A DNA stretch of 64,000 bases from Camellia lanceoleosa (GCA_025200525.1 CM045758.1:58747649-58811648); one strand, 5' to 3'; positions 9,761-22,386 are shown, numbered from the stretch's first letter. The notes: a model not told the origin generated them from the letters alone. Numbers and translations are program-made.

Positions 9761-12601
9761 CCTCTTGAGGGAGCATCATGTTAGAGTGTGTATTGATCAT
9801 GTCTAGGCTATTTTCCATGCTTATTATGCCATGATATAACCTTGTTGTGTGTTGGTTTTGGTACACCATGTTAGCTTAACATACATGCCATGTAATGCCT
9901 TATTATTGCCTTAATATGCCTTAGGTTGTTAGCCTTTGTTCTAGCATGTTTTAGGCTTAGCTTCATGAAGTTTTTGTGCTCATATTGCCATGTTTTAGGT
10001 CTGTCCATAGTTGTTTGGGTTGATCTTGGCATGCTTAGTATAGCTCCTTTGTATTATGGCTTGTATGCTTCAAGTAGGTGAATGTGTAGCATGCATTGCT
10101 TGCATTAATTTAGTGGTTTAGGACTATCCTACATGTCATTTCAGTCCCTTTGGTATGCTTGTATGCTTGCCTTGGACACCTCTTTGATGCTTCAAAAGCT
10201 TGTGTTGTATGCTCCATGTTTTAGCCTTTATGCATGCCTTTAAATTTGAACCATTTAGATGCCATCTAGGTGGTCTTTTGGGCTTTATTTGGTGTGCTAA
10301 AACTCTGTTTTTGGTCGCTTAAGTCTTGCCATGTGTGGTTGTACTAAGTGTAGTCCATTGCCTCTTTGGTGAGTCTTGAATGCTTGGACCATTGTTGCAT
10401 GTTTAGCTTGCCTTGTTGCTTGGTTTGGCACCATGTTTTAACATGATTTTCAGAGCTTATGTTGCATGCTAATAGTCCATGTTTGTGCCTTTTAAGTGTA
10501 CTTAAGAGTTGCCTTTATATGCCTAAATGTTGGACCATAAGTGCATGCATGTTTGTATGTCATTTTGCCTTCATTCTTGAGCACATTAGCCACTGTTTTG
10601 GACCTAATCTAGAGCTATCCAAATAGTGTAAGTTCATCCCTTGCATGTAATTCAAGTGTTGTTACATTGTACCATGCTTGCATGCTTTGGTTGTATATGT
10701 TGCATGCTTGAAATCACTTGCATTTGCCTTGCATTCCTTGGTCGAATGCCTAGCATGTTGTAGGCTTAGACTCCATTTTGCATGCTCTAGTGGCTTGCAT
10801 AATTGTGGCATGCTTGTTTGCTTTGTTCCTAAGGTTGTGTGCCTAATGTGCATTGCCTTATATGCTTCCCTTTCATGCCATGTTACATACTAGCTAACAT
10901 GCCTAAGATTGCATTGCATCAATGTGCATGCTTGGCCTCTTGAAGTGAGTGTGATAGAGGTTGGCCCTCTTATGTGATTATGTGCATTGCATTTGAAATC
11001 AACATGCACAACTTGGTGCTCTTGGGCCATCATGCATGGAAATGCGTGATTGGTGGTCCGAGAATCGAGGCACATGCCCCTTTGAGTCATAAACATGATA
11101 GGGGGTATGATTGGTGCATACATTGCTTGAATTGTATTGCCATGCAAGTTCTGTCCTCTGCTGCTGTGAGTTGCAAGTTCTGCAGGCATTCTTTGCCGAC
11201 CGGCAGTATACAGTGCCGACCGGTAGTAAATCACCAGCCGATGGATTCCTTTTGTGCCGGTGACCACAATTCACTGCCGGTGGTAATTCTACTCAGCCGG
11301 TGGTGATTTCCAGTATCAAGAGAGGCATCCTTGAGACTTTGGCAGTCTTCAGAAAGGCAGAGCAGGGAAAACAGAGGCAGACTATGCATGGCCGTGCACT
11401 TCCGAGCAGGACCCGAGCATGCGTTGCATCAAGCTCTCCTCCCGAGGCGGTTTACTGTTTTTTTTCCCTAATTTAGTTAGTTGTCAACTAATTAGGCAAT
11501 TTGTAATTATTAATTAGCTTGCGTAGTTAATTAATTTGTATTATTTATTTGGTTCTTCCGGGCAAGGGCAAATCTGTAATAAGCGTGGGGGAGTGGTGTG
11601 CATGTCTTCCAACCCCCACTTCTTTCTTCTCTTTTACTTACCTGCTTTGATGGTTATTATTAGGGCACGTTTAAATTAGCATACCTCATGCAATGCATGC
11701 GTGCATCCATACATTTGTCTTACATGCACCGGGCTCGGCGCATCATTCTAACTGCATCTGTATTTCAAATTCCAAATTGAATACGTGTTAGTTGTAGCAT
11801 TTCACATGTCATCGTAGATTAGCCGAGCCTATCCTAATCACATTTTGCATGTGTTGCATTAGTCACTTTAACATGAACTAGGACATGCATGTTTGCTAAC
11901 TAGTTTATTGTTTTGGCACGGAGTACGATGTAAGTATTTATGTTTTAGCATATCGCATGCGTATGAATGTTGCTATGACAGTATGCTTACCATGTGGCTA
12001 AGTGCTTATGTGAGATAAACTGTTTGAATGCCTGTGGGTGAAGGTTGGATTGTTTGAGTTGGAAAAACTCGTTGAAATCCGTGTTTTAGCCTACTTGCGA
12101 GTAGCAAATTCCAAAGCGCTTTTCAAAACAAACGGATATGCAATGCTTGTTTCCAAATTAGGCAATCTAGTCTATACTTGTTTGCTGTGCGCATAACATA
12201 GTAATTCTAGGCTAATAACCGGAACAAGAACACATAACGTTTTCAAAATCGGATATCATGGTTAGTAGAGGCCGGTCTTCGGACCGGGCGAAAGGGGGTG
12301 CTCATAGCTGACCTTCCCCGATCGTACCCAAGCTCCCGAGCCAAGACAACTTTGGTGATGACGGACACGTGGCCTTCGGCACCGAGTCAGGGTTTCCTAA
12401 ATTTCCCATTTTAAAAAATATTTAGGTGGCGACTCTGTATCTGGCAAAGTAGTCCATGTTTGGCACTTCTTTTCAAAATCTATTTTTTTTTTTTCTCAAA
12501 AAGATTTGCCAGAGTTGGACTCTTTGATTCAGATTAAGAACCGCAACAAACAAAAAAGGGGAGTCCGAACTGTAGCCGAGGTCCCTCGCGGGCTTGTTAC
12601 A

Positions 12602-12625
12602 GTTTCTGGCGACTCTGCTGGGGAA
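12602..12625 (+). other. Primer binding site of element B
   Basis: The sequence after the LTR begins GTTTCTGGCGACTCTGCTGG. This fits the Ogre/Tat-type site, which family knowledge links to arginine tRNA. Confidence 0.8.
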
Positions 12626-13330
12626 TTTAGAGAGCTTGACTCGAACTCGTGATATCCTGTTTTGATTCCATTTATGTGTCTTTTTGCATTGCATGTGCAT
12701 TGGTGCGCCTAGGATACCGTGTTGGCCATCTGCTATTCTTGAGCGGTTTGCTGGAGGACTTGTCTTGTCAAGGCATGACCATAAGGCTGACCGATTGCGG
12801 GCTCTGCCAGTATGGGAACACAAACCCCAGTTTTACCGGGGCACCCATTTTTGACCATTCGACCTAGTGCATATCGAAATCCATAGTGACCATTCCAAAC
12901 TAGGACGGGTTGCTTACCCGATATAGGTTGTTTGAAGCCGCTGTGTGCGTAGTGAAACCCTAGCTCCTGACAAAATAGGATAGGGAAACCCTACCCCAAC
13001 ATAGGGGTGTTTTGGCTCTCTTTTACCTGCTATGTGCCTTTTAGAGTGTATCTCTACAGGGAATGCGCATGTCAGTTTGCAAGATTGGGTATCCGGCCTG
13101 AGGGCACCAGTATCAATATTGTCAAGAATCAGTTATGTCTGCGGGTATCAGTTCAATTTCAAACAGTGATTCTGGGGAACAGTGATCAGTAGTAGAGTGT
13201 AGTTGTTCGGCTACACCCGTGTTTGATCTGTTTGGGGCTGAAATACTGCTTATTTTCCGTTTCAGTTCAGAGATTCAGAGAATTGATCCAGAACAGCTAG
13301 TGTCTTCTCCTTGCTGAGGCAGGATTTAGC
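12626..13330 (+). other. Leader of element B
   Basis: Untranslated stretch between primer site and gag. It is alignable by eye to 33578-34286 of element C in reverse orientation. No protein is supported. Confidence 0.6.
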
Positions 13331-14309
13331 ATGACACAGAATTCAGAAGAGATCATGGTCATGACGGCCGCGTTGGATCAAGGAATCACCCTACACAGCG
13401 AGACTACTGTTGATATGCCACATCCACCCAGATCGCTGGTTGCACACCCAGTCTGGGCCCCTCAGCTATATCAGGCTCGTGAGCCTACTACATTTGAACT
13501 AATGGGGATGATAGGTGATCTCTAGAGGTCTGTGGCGGATCTCGCTTATGGGATGTCAGCTTCACCGTCAGCTGCACCGTACGCCGGGAGCTTTGTACCC
13601 CAGGAGCCCCCGCTGTTGGGCCGAATTGTTATTGAACTTAGTCAACCGGAGATGGCCTCCAGTTATAACAATGACGTGTCAACATCAACCCAAACCCTCA
13701 ATCAGGCCGAGGCCAGAGGTAAAGATAAAATGAAGATAGATGCCGACCCTATCGAACAGTTACTGTGGGCAGTAGAGGCTTTGAAAGCCGGGGGGATGAA
13801 CAAGCAACAGATATCTACAGTTGTGACAAAAGCTGTGGAGGACGCTTTCCCCACTCCGCCTGAGGGCAGTTCCAGTCAATCAGAGAACCGGGATAGGCCC
13901 CGTCATGCCAAAACAGTTCTTCCCGCTCCCAACCCTACATCCGGAAAGGATCAGAAAGTCAAGGCCACGCCGACCCCTTCATTGCAAGGCCCAAAGCAGA
14001 ATACGGCACTGCCCGAGGGCGCAGGGTCTTCCATGCTCTCTACATGCCATTATCCAAGGCACTTGGATCCTTGCCGAGAGGACACCTTAAACCCCGAGCC
14101 TCGGCCTCTCTGAAGAATCTCCTCGCTACTCATGACCTTTTTCGATCTTGTCGTACCAAAGAACCGGTCATGCTACCGACAATTGTTTCCGCCTCCGTCA
14201 TGAGGTGCAAGATTTGATTGACAACGAAGTTATCCTCCCGCCCACCTCAGCCAAGTCTGTTTCTACTCAGTTATTGGATTTTGAGGACACAGATACTGTG
14301 AGTATATGA
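13331..14309 (+). pseudogene. Element B gag, short form, broken
   Basis: ATG at 13331 opens MTQNSEEIMVMTAALDQG. An in-frame TAG at 13523-13525 sits where element C has CAG. The frame then runs through RSVADLAYGMSASP and EQLLWAVEALKAGGMNKQQ, is shifted near 14000-14110, and ends at a TGA (14307-14309) that matches the end of C's gag. The remains of a CCHC-like knuckle lie at about 14155-14210. The usual Gypsy capsid core is absent, as in C, so the short form is ancestral to both copies. Gag packages element RNA; this copy is inactive. Confidence 0.8.
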
Positions 14310-15392
14310 TAAGGGTGGACCACTTGTGAGTGGCGCCCAGTGTTTTTGACGTGGCGTCTGGTACGCATTTTTGAGCATCTGCGAATGCTAGTTTTGTAAA
14401 ACCTGGCTTGGGTGTCGAGTCAGTCTTTGTTCTGTTTTGAGTCTGTCTCGTTGTCTTGAGTCAGTCCTTTTGCTTACGGGTCTGTCTTGTTGTAGCGAGT
14501 CAGTCCCCTTTGTATAGAATACCAGGTGATTCCGGGGTTGTTGCCTCGAACGCCGTTTTGTAATTATCCTCTTGTTTTCCTTTTGAGTCTGTCTCTGTTG
14601 AGGAGCCAGTTGCAGTTGGAAGTTCTGAATGAAACAGCTGCGGCCACCACGTTTCAGTACTTCTTGTTGTTTCAGCTAGTTGCGCCAGAAGTTTTGAATG
14701 GAACGACAGTACATACCACCTACTCTCTTGTGTCTTAAACATCGTTGTAATGACCTAAACTTTTCATAAAAACCCTTTTCGAACACTGCGGTGATAAAAA
14801 CGAAGAGGAAGCAATTCCTCGGGTTTTGCAAAACTTTGATCATTTTGAGGGAAAGATCGGCATGCTAAGCCTTTTTATGAATGAAATCATGCTTGTCGGT
14901 GTGAGTACTGAGAAGGACCCTGGCTCGATCCAGACTGGTTCCACACTATCTTCTGCGCGAGCGATTTGTCGCTTTCTTAAAAAATTTTCAAAAACAAAAT
15001 GTTTTGCGCGGTCTCATGAAGACCTGTGTGGAATTGCTCTTGAGATTGTGCAGCCTAGGATCGCTCTCAGCCTCGAGATTCAATTTATCCGTTTCGAACC
15101 TGGAATCCGTTCAAAACTTTTCAACAGTTAACTGCCGTGTAAGGCCTGTGTGGCCCAATTTGAAGCAGCCTTCGAGCAAGAGGCACCAAAGTCAGATCAA
15201 GAAGATCAGATCCCTCCAAGCAAAGCTCGTGAAGCAGCTGTGATGGACTTTTCTGCAAATCAACACAACAGTCACTCTCCTGGATACAGAGAGGCTTCAA
15301 TCTCAAAACCATTTGGCATGGACTTGCTACACTTTTTACCCTTTGAGAGGCTCGCTGGGCCAAAAATCCGAAAGGGCGATCCAGGCAAAAGT
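14310..15392 (+). other. Non-coding internal DNA of element B
   Basis: No gene. Between about 14415 and 14600 the words GAGTCAGTC and GAGTCTGTC recur at roughly 20-bp steps; a matching set occurs in C (32395-32480, reverse). Further right there is similarity to C but no conserved ATG-started frame. Confidence 0.5.
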
Positions 15393-15523
15393 TAGAGCAA
15401 AAAAAAAAAAAAAAAAATACAAAAAAAAATACAAAAAAAAAAAAAAACAAAAAAGAAGCAAAAAAAGAACAAAAAATAGCAAAAGAAAAGAAAAGAAAAA
15501 GAAAAAGAAAAAAAGCTCGCAAG
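15393..15523 (+). repeat. A-rich homopurine tract
   Basis: Long run of A with interspersed G and C, about 130 bp. The same tract appears as T-rich DNA in C (31342-31497). It is followed in both by a conserved segment containing AAACCTGCAACAGGCGCC. Confidence 0.85.
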
Positions 15524-15604
15524 GTCGAAAACCTGCAACAGGCGCCTTGGCAAAAGTTAGAGCGTAAAGGTGAAGGTTAATACCCGAGTATACCTTAACC
15601 GGAA

Positions 15605-15641
15605 CTACGTGAGGCTTGATTCCCATGTTTGGGATACGTAG
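15605..15641 (+). ncRNA. Conserved stem-loop in element B
   Basis: CTACGT (15605-15610) pairs with ACGTAG (15636-15641), with an inner stem TCCCA/TGGGA around TGTT. The same hairpin occurs in C at 31210-31246. I recall similar GGAACTACGT...TACGTAGGC segments in many plant Gypsy elements. The role is unknown. Confidence 0.55.
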
Positions 15642-15912
15642 GCAACTTCATCCTGAAGTCCAGCCCCCAACGCTTCCATAGCGTCTCAGCCCATGTCATG
15701 GTTTTGATCACTTGTGCTTCCTCCGAATCTGATGTCTCGATTGCAGCAACCTGGAACTACGTGATTAACTTCCTCTTGAAATCCAACCACCAACACCTTC
15801 CAGGTGACTGTGTCCATATATTGATTCAAACCGTCTTCGTCTCCTCCGCGTCCGAGGGTTCGATAGTCATCAACGAGGACTGGCTTACAACGTGCCGCGG
15901 CATCATCCAAAC

Positions 15913-16030
15913 AAGGGGCAACTTTCCGTTGCCATGCATTGCCATAAGTTGCCCTGAGATGCCGTCCAAACCAGGGGCAACTTTCCGTTGCCTTATCCTC
16001 CCCTTTAAGCTAGGGGCAATTTTCCATCGT
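15913..16030 (+). repeat. Three polypurine-tract-like AGGGGCAA copies
   Basis: AGGGGCAACTTTCCGTTGCC occurs twice and a shorter variant once within 120 bp. Each resembles the polypurine tract next to the 3' LTR of C (AAAGAGGGGCAAC). The group is conserved in C (30897-31010, reverse). Confidence 0.6.
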
Positions 16031-17396
16031 CCCCGATCCGAGGTTGCACATCTCGAGGGTAAGTTCCGTGCTCGTCGAGCATCGATTGTTTGTAAAAAAT
16101 AGTTTTTGAAAATTTTTACTGAAGTTGACTATTTTCTCGAAAACTATTTCATTTTCCAAAATTGGACCATGTTTGGACCCAAAAGGGAAAATTTTCAGTG
16201 CTCACAGCCTGACTTGTATCATTTTCAAATCAAAATTCGAACAAGTATGTTAATCCAACTCTCATTTTGGTCAAAACTTGTTTTAGGAAGAAAACAAAAA
16301 AATGGTCAAAGTGACGAACTAGGGGCACAATTGAGTCAGGTCTTCTGTCTTTCCCCCGTCAATGTACTTGCCAGAAGGGCGCTCTACCCACCAGAAGAAA
16401 CAGCCGCGAGCTAGCTGTATTCGGCGTGAACCCGCAACTTCCTATTCATCCATCAATCACCATGGGGAGGGATGAAAAATGAGAGAATAAAGAATAGAGA
16501 GGTGTAAGTTGAGAGAAAAAGTGAGCACGAGGGTTTTGAGAGAAAAACCGAGCCTGAGGGTCGAGGGATGTGAGAATTACAAATCAGAAAGGGTGGGAAT
16601 AATACCCGGAGGAACTGGCTCCTTGAGATCCGAGGTCTTTTGTTTCCATAAACACGTCTGTGCGTCATGTCTTTTGCTTTGTCGGTCTCAGTTTTGTTTT
16701 GAGTCTGTTCCGAGCGCGTCTCACTGCGTTTAGGTCGTATGCCTTTTGTTTTCTTCCATCGAGTCCCTCCGCTGTGTTTAGTCGTAGGCTCGATACCTCG
16801 GTGAAACCCTTTTTCAAAGTTAAAATCGTTTATGCTCAGAATGCTGTGCCATTCTCTACATTCGTGCGAAGAAAGAGAAGGAAAGGGAAAATTTGGGACA
16901 TCCGGGCGTGTTTCAACTTCAACCGTTTCAGTTTTGTGGTCCGTCTTGTCAGATTGGGCTGTTTGTTCAGGGTTCGCTGTGTGCAGAATGAACCGAGTGT
17001 TGTATTATGGGCTGTATGCAGGTCAATCCCCAGTAGAGTATGGGGCTATGTGTCCAGGTTGAGCAGTGGTTTGTATGAATTATTTGCTGTTAGTGGGTTG
17101 GTTATCTGATTATCATAGTGCAAGTGCTCAATTTTCAGACAACAGATCAATATCATTTACATTTGAGGTGTAATATGATGCAATACAGTGCAGGGTATGA
17201 AATGTGCAGATATAACACTCTTTCGGACAAAAAGTTTGTTTCATTTCATAATCTTTTCAAGTACATAAGTTTTGGAAACAAAATCTGCCTGCTGCAGTAC
17301 AAAGTACCCTAACTACTAACAAAAGGGGAAAGTGCAAAAAAAGAAAAAAAAAAGAGCAAAAATCTGTATCAAATGTCAAAAATGGCCCCGGGGCTA
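16031..17396 (+). other. Non-coding internal DNA of element B
   Basis: No supportable protein. The sequence is collinear with 29700-30890 of element C in reverse orientation. It lies downstream of the stop codon of the antisense PMD gene, so its right part may form that gene's 3' untranslated region. Confidence 0.5.
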
Positions 17397-18642
17397 TCAA
17401 TCTGTCCTAGTCCTCTTCCTGGACGAAGGTCCAGGAGCATCATCACCAAGAGCATCACCAGGGGCATCGCCGTCTGAGCTCGAGTCCGAGCTATCACCGG
17501 TCTCCTCCGCCTCTGTCTCTGCCTCAGACTCGTCATCTGGAACTGGAGCCCGCGAGCTGCTCCCGACATGAGTGCGCCCCCCTCTGGTGCGGGGATATAC
17601 TCTGCCATCCCGGGTAGAAATGGGAGGTCCAGCCGGAGCGCCACCCACCGGAGGAATCTGGAAGGGAGGCTGAAAAAGCATGAAAGGCGAATGCATCAGA
17701 ATACTGTGAGCAGTTTATCAGTACAGAATGCAATGTATGAGTACAATGTGTAGATACCGTGAGCAGTTTATCAGTGCAGAATGCAGTGTATGAGTACAAT
17801 GTGTGGATGCCGTGAGCAGTTTATCAGTGCAGAATACAGTGTATGAGTACAGTGTGTGAGTGCCGTGAGCAGTGAATCAGTGCAGAATGTAGTGTATGAG
17901 TACAGTCTGTGAGTGCCGTGAGCAGTTTATCAGATGTTGTGTTGTGCATCAGATTATGTAAAGCAGTTTGTGTATGGTTTGAGGCTGTGGTCAGAAAGAA
18001 CATACTGGAATGCTGTAAAGGGCTAGGAGGTCGAAGGTCCGCTGTAGCATCCCCATCATGGAGGCATTCATCTCCAATGACTGCCGGGTGTACTCGGAAG
18101 ACGCCTGCAAAAGTATCGGATGCATCAGTATTCTGTGGAATATCAAATAAACTGAAATGAAATAACTGTACAAGAATGAAGTAATACATACCGGAGGCAA
18201 GTCGGGGACACCGACAAACTCGTGATCAGCTGGCAGAGGAGTGAAGGGGATCTGATAGGTAGCCCCACCCTGCCCTCTGAAAGTCAATGAAGCGGGCAGA
18301 GCAGGCCAACTGGTCCCTCGCCCTCGCTGAACTCCGCCCCTGCCACGGACTCGAGCTCTCCTCGGCACTCCCCCTCCAGCCCCCGCTCCCGCTCCAGCTG
18401 TTGGCGTCACAGGTCTCTCTCTCTTCGCTCGGCGGCCGCCGCTCAGAGGTCGCATGATGAAGGTCCGGACGTACTCCAAGTAATCGCCCTCGCCTCTGAA
18501 GCCGTCTGCCTCCCAGCCAATGGTGTAGTCCGCCATCTGCTCGGCGGTGAATCTCTCGGTATCCCTCATATTCTCAGGAGGATGCACCAGGACTATCTGG
18601 TCCGGTAAACCCAGGGTCTGACGCAAGAAACGCTCACCCGGG
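17397..18642 (-). pseudogene. Antisense PMD gene of element B, 3' part (exons 4-6)
   Basis: A plant mobile domain (PMD; MAIN-like) gene read against element B. Exon 4 continues from 38036 and ends at a donor at 18192 (CCTCCG|GTATGT). Exon 5 is 18104-18006, and exon 6 is 17669-17397, ending ...RKRTRTD and a stop. All splice sites are GT-AG and sit at the same places as in element C. Readable segments include LGLPDQIVLVHPPENMRD, ADYTIGWEADGFRGEGDYLE and an Arg/Gly-rich run, then an acidic Ser/Asp tail. The retained exons are open, so this copy was intact here until C inserted in exon 4. The molecular role of PMD proteins is poorly known; they occur in transposons and in host genes of the MAIN family. 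Confidence 0.75.
17706..17935. repeat. 53-bp tandem array in a PMD intron
   Basis: Units begin with GTGAGCAGTT at 17706, 17759, 17812, 17865 and 17918, an exact 53-bp step, inside the intron between PMD exons 5 and 6 of element B. The matching intron in C has only diverged related words (CTCACGGCAT near 29170-29180). Confidence 0.9.
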
Positions 18643-21600
18643 TGTAACAGCGCCCGCGGGGGACCTCGCTACAGTTCGGACTCCCTTTGTGTCACGGTTC
18701 TAAATCTTGAACCAAAGAGTCCAAATCCGGCAAATCGTTTTTGAAGAAAAACAGATTTTTGAAAAGTAGTGCCAAACATGGACTGCTTTGCCAGATTACA
18801 GAGTCGCCACCTAAATATTTTAAAATGGGAAATTTAGGAAACCCTGACTCGGTGCCAAAGGCCACGTGTCCGTCATCACCAAAGTGGTCTTGGCTCGGGA
18901 GCTTGGGTACGATCGGGGAAGGTCAGCTATGAGCACCCCCTTTCGCCTGGTCCGAAGACCGGCCTCTACTAACCGTGATATCCGTTTTTGAAAACATTAC
19001 ATGCTCTTATTCCAATTGTTAGCCTAGAATTACTATGTTATGCGCACAGCAAATAAGTATAGACTAGATCGCCTAACTTGGAAACAAACATTGCATATCC
19101 GTTCGTTTTGAAAAATGCTTTGGAATTTGCTACTTGCAAGTAGGCTAAAATACGGATTTCAATGAGTTGTTCCAACTCAGGCAATCCAACCTCCACCCAC
19201 AGGCATTCAAACAATTCATCTCACATAAGCAGTTAGCCGCATGGTAAGCATACTGTCATGGCAACATTCACACGCATGTGGTATGCTAAAGTGTAAAATA
19301 CTTACATCGTACTCCGTGCCAAAACAATAAACTAGTTAGCAAAACATGCATGACCTAGTTCATGTTAAATGGCTAATGCATCACATACAGGGGTGTAATC
19401 TAAACAGGCTCGGCTAACCCTAAACATGGCACATGAGATGCAACAACTATCACGTATTCAATTTGGAATTGAAAGTACGATGCAGTTTGCATGATGTGCC
19501 GAGCCCGATGCATGTAAACAAATGCATGAATGCACACATGCATTGCATAAGGTATGCTAATTTGAATGTGCCCTAATCTACCAACATAAGCGGGTAAATA
19601 AAAGGGAGAAAGAAATGGGAGTTGGGACACATACACACCACTCACCCACACTTATTACAATTACGCCCTCGCTCGGAGGGACCAAAAGAATATACAAATT
19701 AATTAACTACGCAAGCTAATTAAAATATTACAAATCAACTAAATTAATTAAATAAAATAATTAATCTAATTAAACAGTAAATCGCCTCGGGATGAGGGCC
19801 TAATGCATCGCGTGCCCGGAACTCACTGGGAATCGTACTGCCATGCATGATTGCCTCTGTTTTCCCTGCTTTCCTCCTCTGAAGACTGCCAAAGTCTCAG
19901 AAATACTTCCTCGGGCACTGGAGATCATCACCGGCTGTGGTATGACACCACCGGCTGAAGGATGTGGCCACCGGCACTGAATTCATCCATCGGCTGCCAA
20001 GATCACGGTCGGCACTAAATAAGGCTTGGTCGGCACAAAATACTGCAGAACACGCAACTCACAAAGAAGAGAGGACACAACTTGCATGGCAATATAATTC
20101 AAGCCATTTATGCACCAAACACATCCCTTATCATGTTAGTGACTCAAAGGGGCATGTGCCTCGATTCCCGGACCACCAATCACGCATTTCCATGCATGAT
20201 GGCCCAAGGAACCAAGGATGCAACTTCACTTTCAAATGCATGCAAACCAAATAAACATGAAAGGGTGCCAAACCTCTATCATTTTCATCTCAAGAGGCCA
20301 AGCATGCATGCTCATGCAATGCAACTCTAAGCATGTTATCTAGCATGCAACATGAACAATGCGAGCAAGCTAAACATGTTAGGCATACAACCTAAGCAAA
20401 GAGGCATATAAACCAAGCAATGGAGTGGACTAGAACATGAATTAGACTACTCCTAATTGGCCTAAAATCAGTGGCCAAAGTGCCTAGAAATGGAGACTAA
20501 ACACACACACACATGCAAGTGTTATGGTCCAAACCCAAGGCATAAACATGGCAACCCCCAAGCACACTTGGAGATACCAAACAAGGACAATAAACACACA
20601 TTGTAAAGCTCTGAAAATCATGCAAAACATGATGCCAAATCATGCAACAAAACAAGCCAAACAAAGCATGCAAATGGTCTAAGGTTCAAAGCAAATCAAT
20701 GAGGCTTTGATCCACACTTAGCACAACCACACATGGCAATAATTAACCACTTAAAAACAGAGTTTTAACACATAAAACTAAGCCTAAAGGACCACCTAGA
20801 TGGCATCTAGATGACATGAATCCGAAGGCATGCATTAAAGCCAAAACATGGAGCATTTAACACATACTCTTAAAGCATTAAAGAGGCATGGTAAGCAATC
20901 AAACAAACATATATGAAGGACTGAAATAGCATGCAAAATGGTTCCAAACCGTCAAAAATGAAGCAAGCAAGGCATGCTACACACTCATGCTCTTAAGGCC
21001 AACAAGCCCAATGCAAAGAGGCTATATTAAACATGCTATGGTTGGCTCAAACAACATGAGACAGACCTAAAACATGGAAATATGAGCACAAAAACTTCAC
21101 AAATGCAAGCCTAAAGCATGCTAGAAGCTAAGGCATACAACCTAGGCATGTTAGAGGATCAAAAGGCATTACAAGGCAACTATGCTAAGCATGCATAAGG
21201 GACCTAAACCAACTTAGAAACATGTTATATCATGGCAATATAAGCATAAAAAACAAACCAAACATGCTCAACACACACTTAAGCACAAGCTCCCTCAAGA
21301 AGCCAAATCTTGTCCTTTTCAAGGACATCAAGGAGAGGGGGTGGTCCTCTCCTTCTTGAGACTCTAAGGCATCAGCTTCACCACTGAAATCCCTCAAGAT
21401 TCAGTGGTGAAGAGATCCTAACACCAAAGTCTCGGATCTCTCACAAAATGGCACAAAGAAGGGCCTTTTCAAGGCCTAAGGGTGGTCAAACTTGCTCAAA
21501 CCACAAAACACTCTTAATAAACAATAAAGAGGCTTAAAAAACAGAACTTTTATGTGTTATAGACTAAGCACAAAAACTTTTTTAAACTAGACAAAAATGG

Positions 21601-22386
21601 AGTGCAAGAATGGGGTAAATAAAGTAAGTTTTGTTACCCTTGAAGACCACCTTCACAAAGGTTGGAGTTGTTGGTTCCTTGAGCTCCAAACCAGTCAAGA
21701 ACTTCAAGAACAAGCCCTTAGCACCTCAGTTCCAAGAGGAAGGTGAAACACTAGGTGTTTATGTGCAATAGTAAGGCACAAAACACCTAGACTAACAAGA
21801 GAGGGATAGAGATAGAATAGATATAGGATTTCTAACCTAAACCAGAGCTTCTCTTCTGTCTAAAAATGGCTAAGTCTCTCAAGAACTTCAACCCTTAAGC
21901 CAAGAGAAGAGGGGTTCCCTTATAGGCAACCAAAACTTACAAGTTAAGGCAATCCAAGGCTCATCCCTCCATACACGTGTATGGAGGGGAAACAAGTGCA
22001 AGAAAGCTGTCTGAAAATATCTCCAAAAACAGCTGTAAAGTGATCGGCAGGGCAAAATGGTCATTTTGCCAAAAAGAGTGCCGACCGGCACAAAATAGTG
22101 CCGACCGGCACAATATAGTGCCGATGGAAACAATCACCAGCCGGTGGCCTCTAGCCACTGCTGGTGGTGTGTAGGGATGCCTCACAAAGCATTCCCTGCC
22201 CCTCCAAGGCAAAACACAAGTGTTTGGTGCAAAACCAGACATAAAACAGTCAAGTTCGGAGGTCCTGAGGCAAGGCGCGTAGCCGAGAACTCCGGGAACT
22301 CCAAACAAACACAAACATGGATAATCACCGAGTGTTCAAGCGGTGACGTCCAAGTCTTGAGGACGGTCAAAAATGGGGTGTCTACA
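18643..22386 (-). mobile_element. 3' LTR of element C
   Basis: 3744 bp; on the plus strand it runs from TGTAACAGCG to GGTGTCTACA. It carries the same boxes as the other LTR, including the perfect palindrome at 21965-21988 and the hairpins near 21305-21480. One arm of the main hairpin has lost a base. The patch at about 19995-20065 differs strongly from the other LTR. Confidence 0.93.
22078..22131 (-). promoter_or_regulatory. GTGCCGACCGGCAC boxes in the 3' LTR of C
   Basis: GTGCCGACCGGCAC occurs at 22078-22091 and 22098-22111, with a degenerate third copy from 22118. Arms GTGCCG/CGGCAC surround a 2-bp centre. The pair is upstream of the LTR TATA box in element sense. The same pair with the same spacer occurs at 25826-25859 in front of the antisense PMD gene. 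Confidence 0.6.

Larger units (their letters stand above)
8673..12601 (+). mobile_element. 5' LTR of element B (3.9 kb)
   Basis: The segment runs from TGTAGACACC to CTTGTTACA and is followed at once by the primer site. Its ends match the LTRs of element C, and the two families are clearly related over the first several hundred bases (about 90% by eye). The middle (about 9800-11100) is rich in GCATGC/TGCATG words and codes for nothing I can support. At 9217-9232 there is a short telomere-like TTTAGGGTTAGGG word in the presumed leader. Confidence 0.9.
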
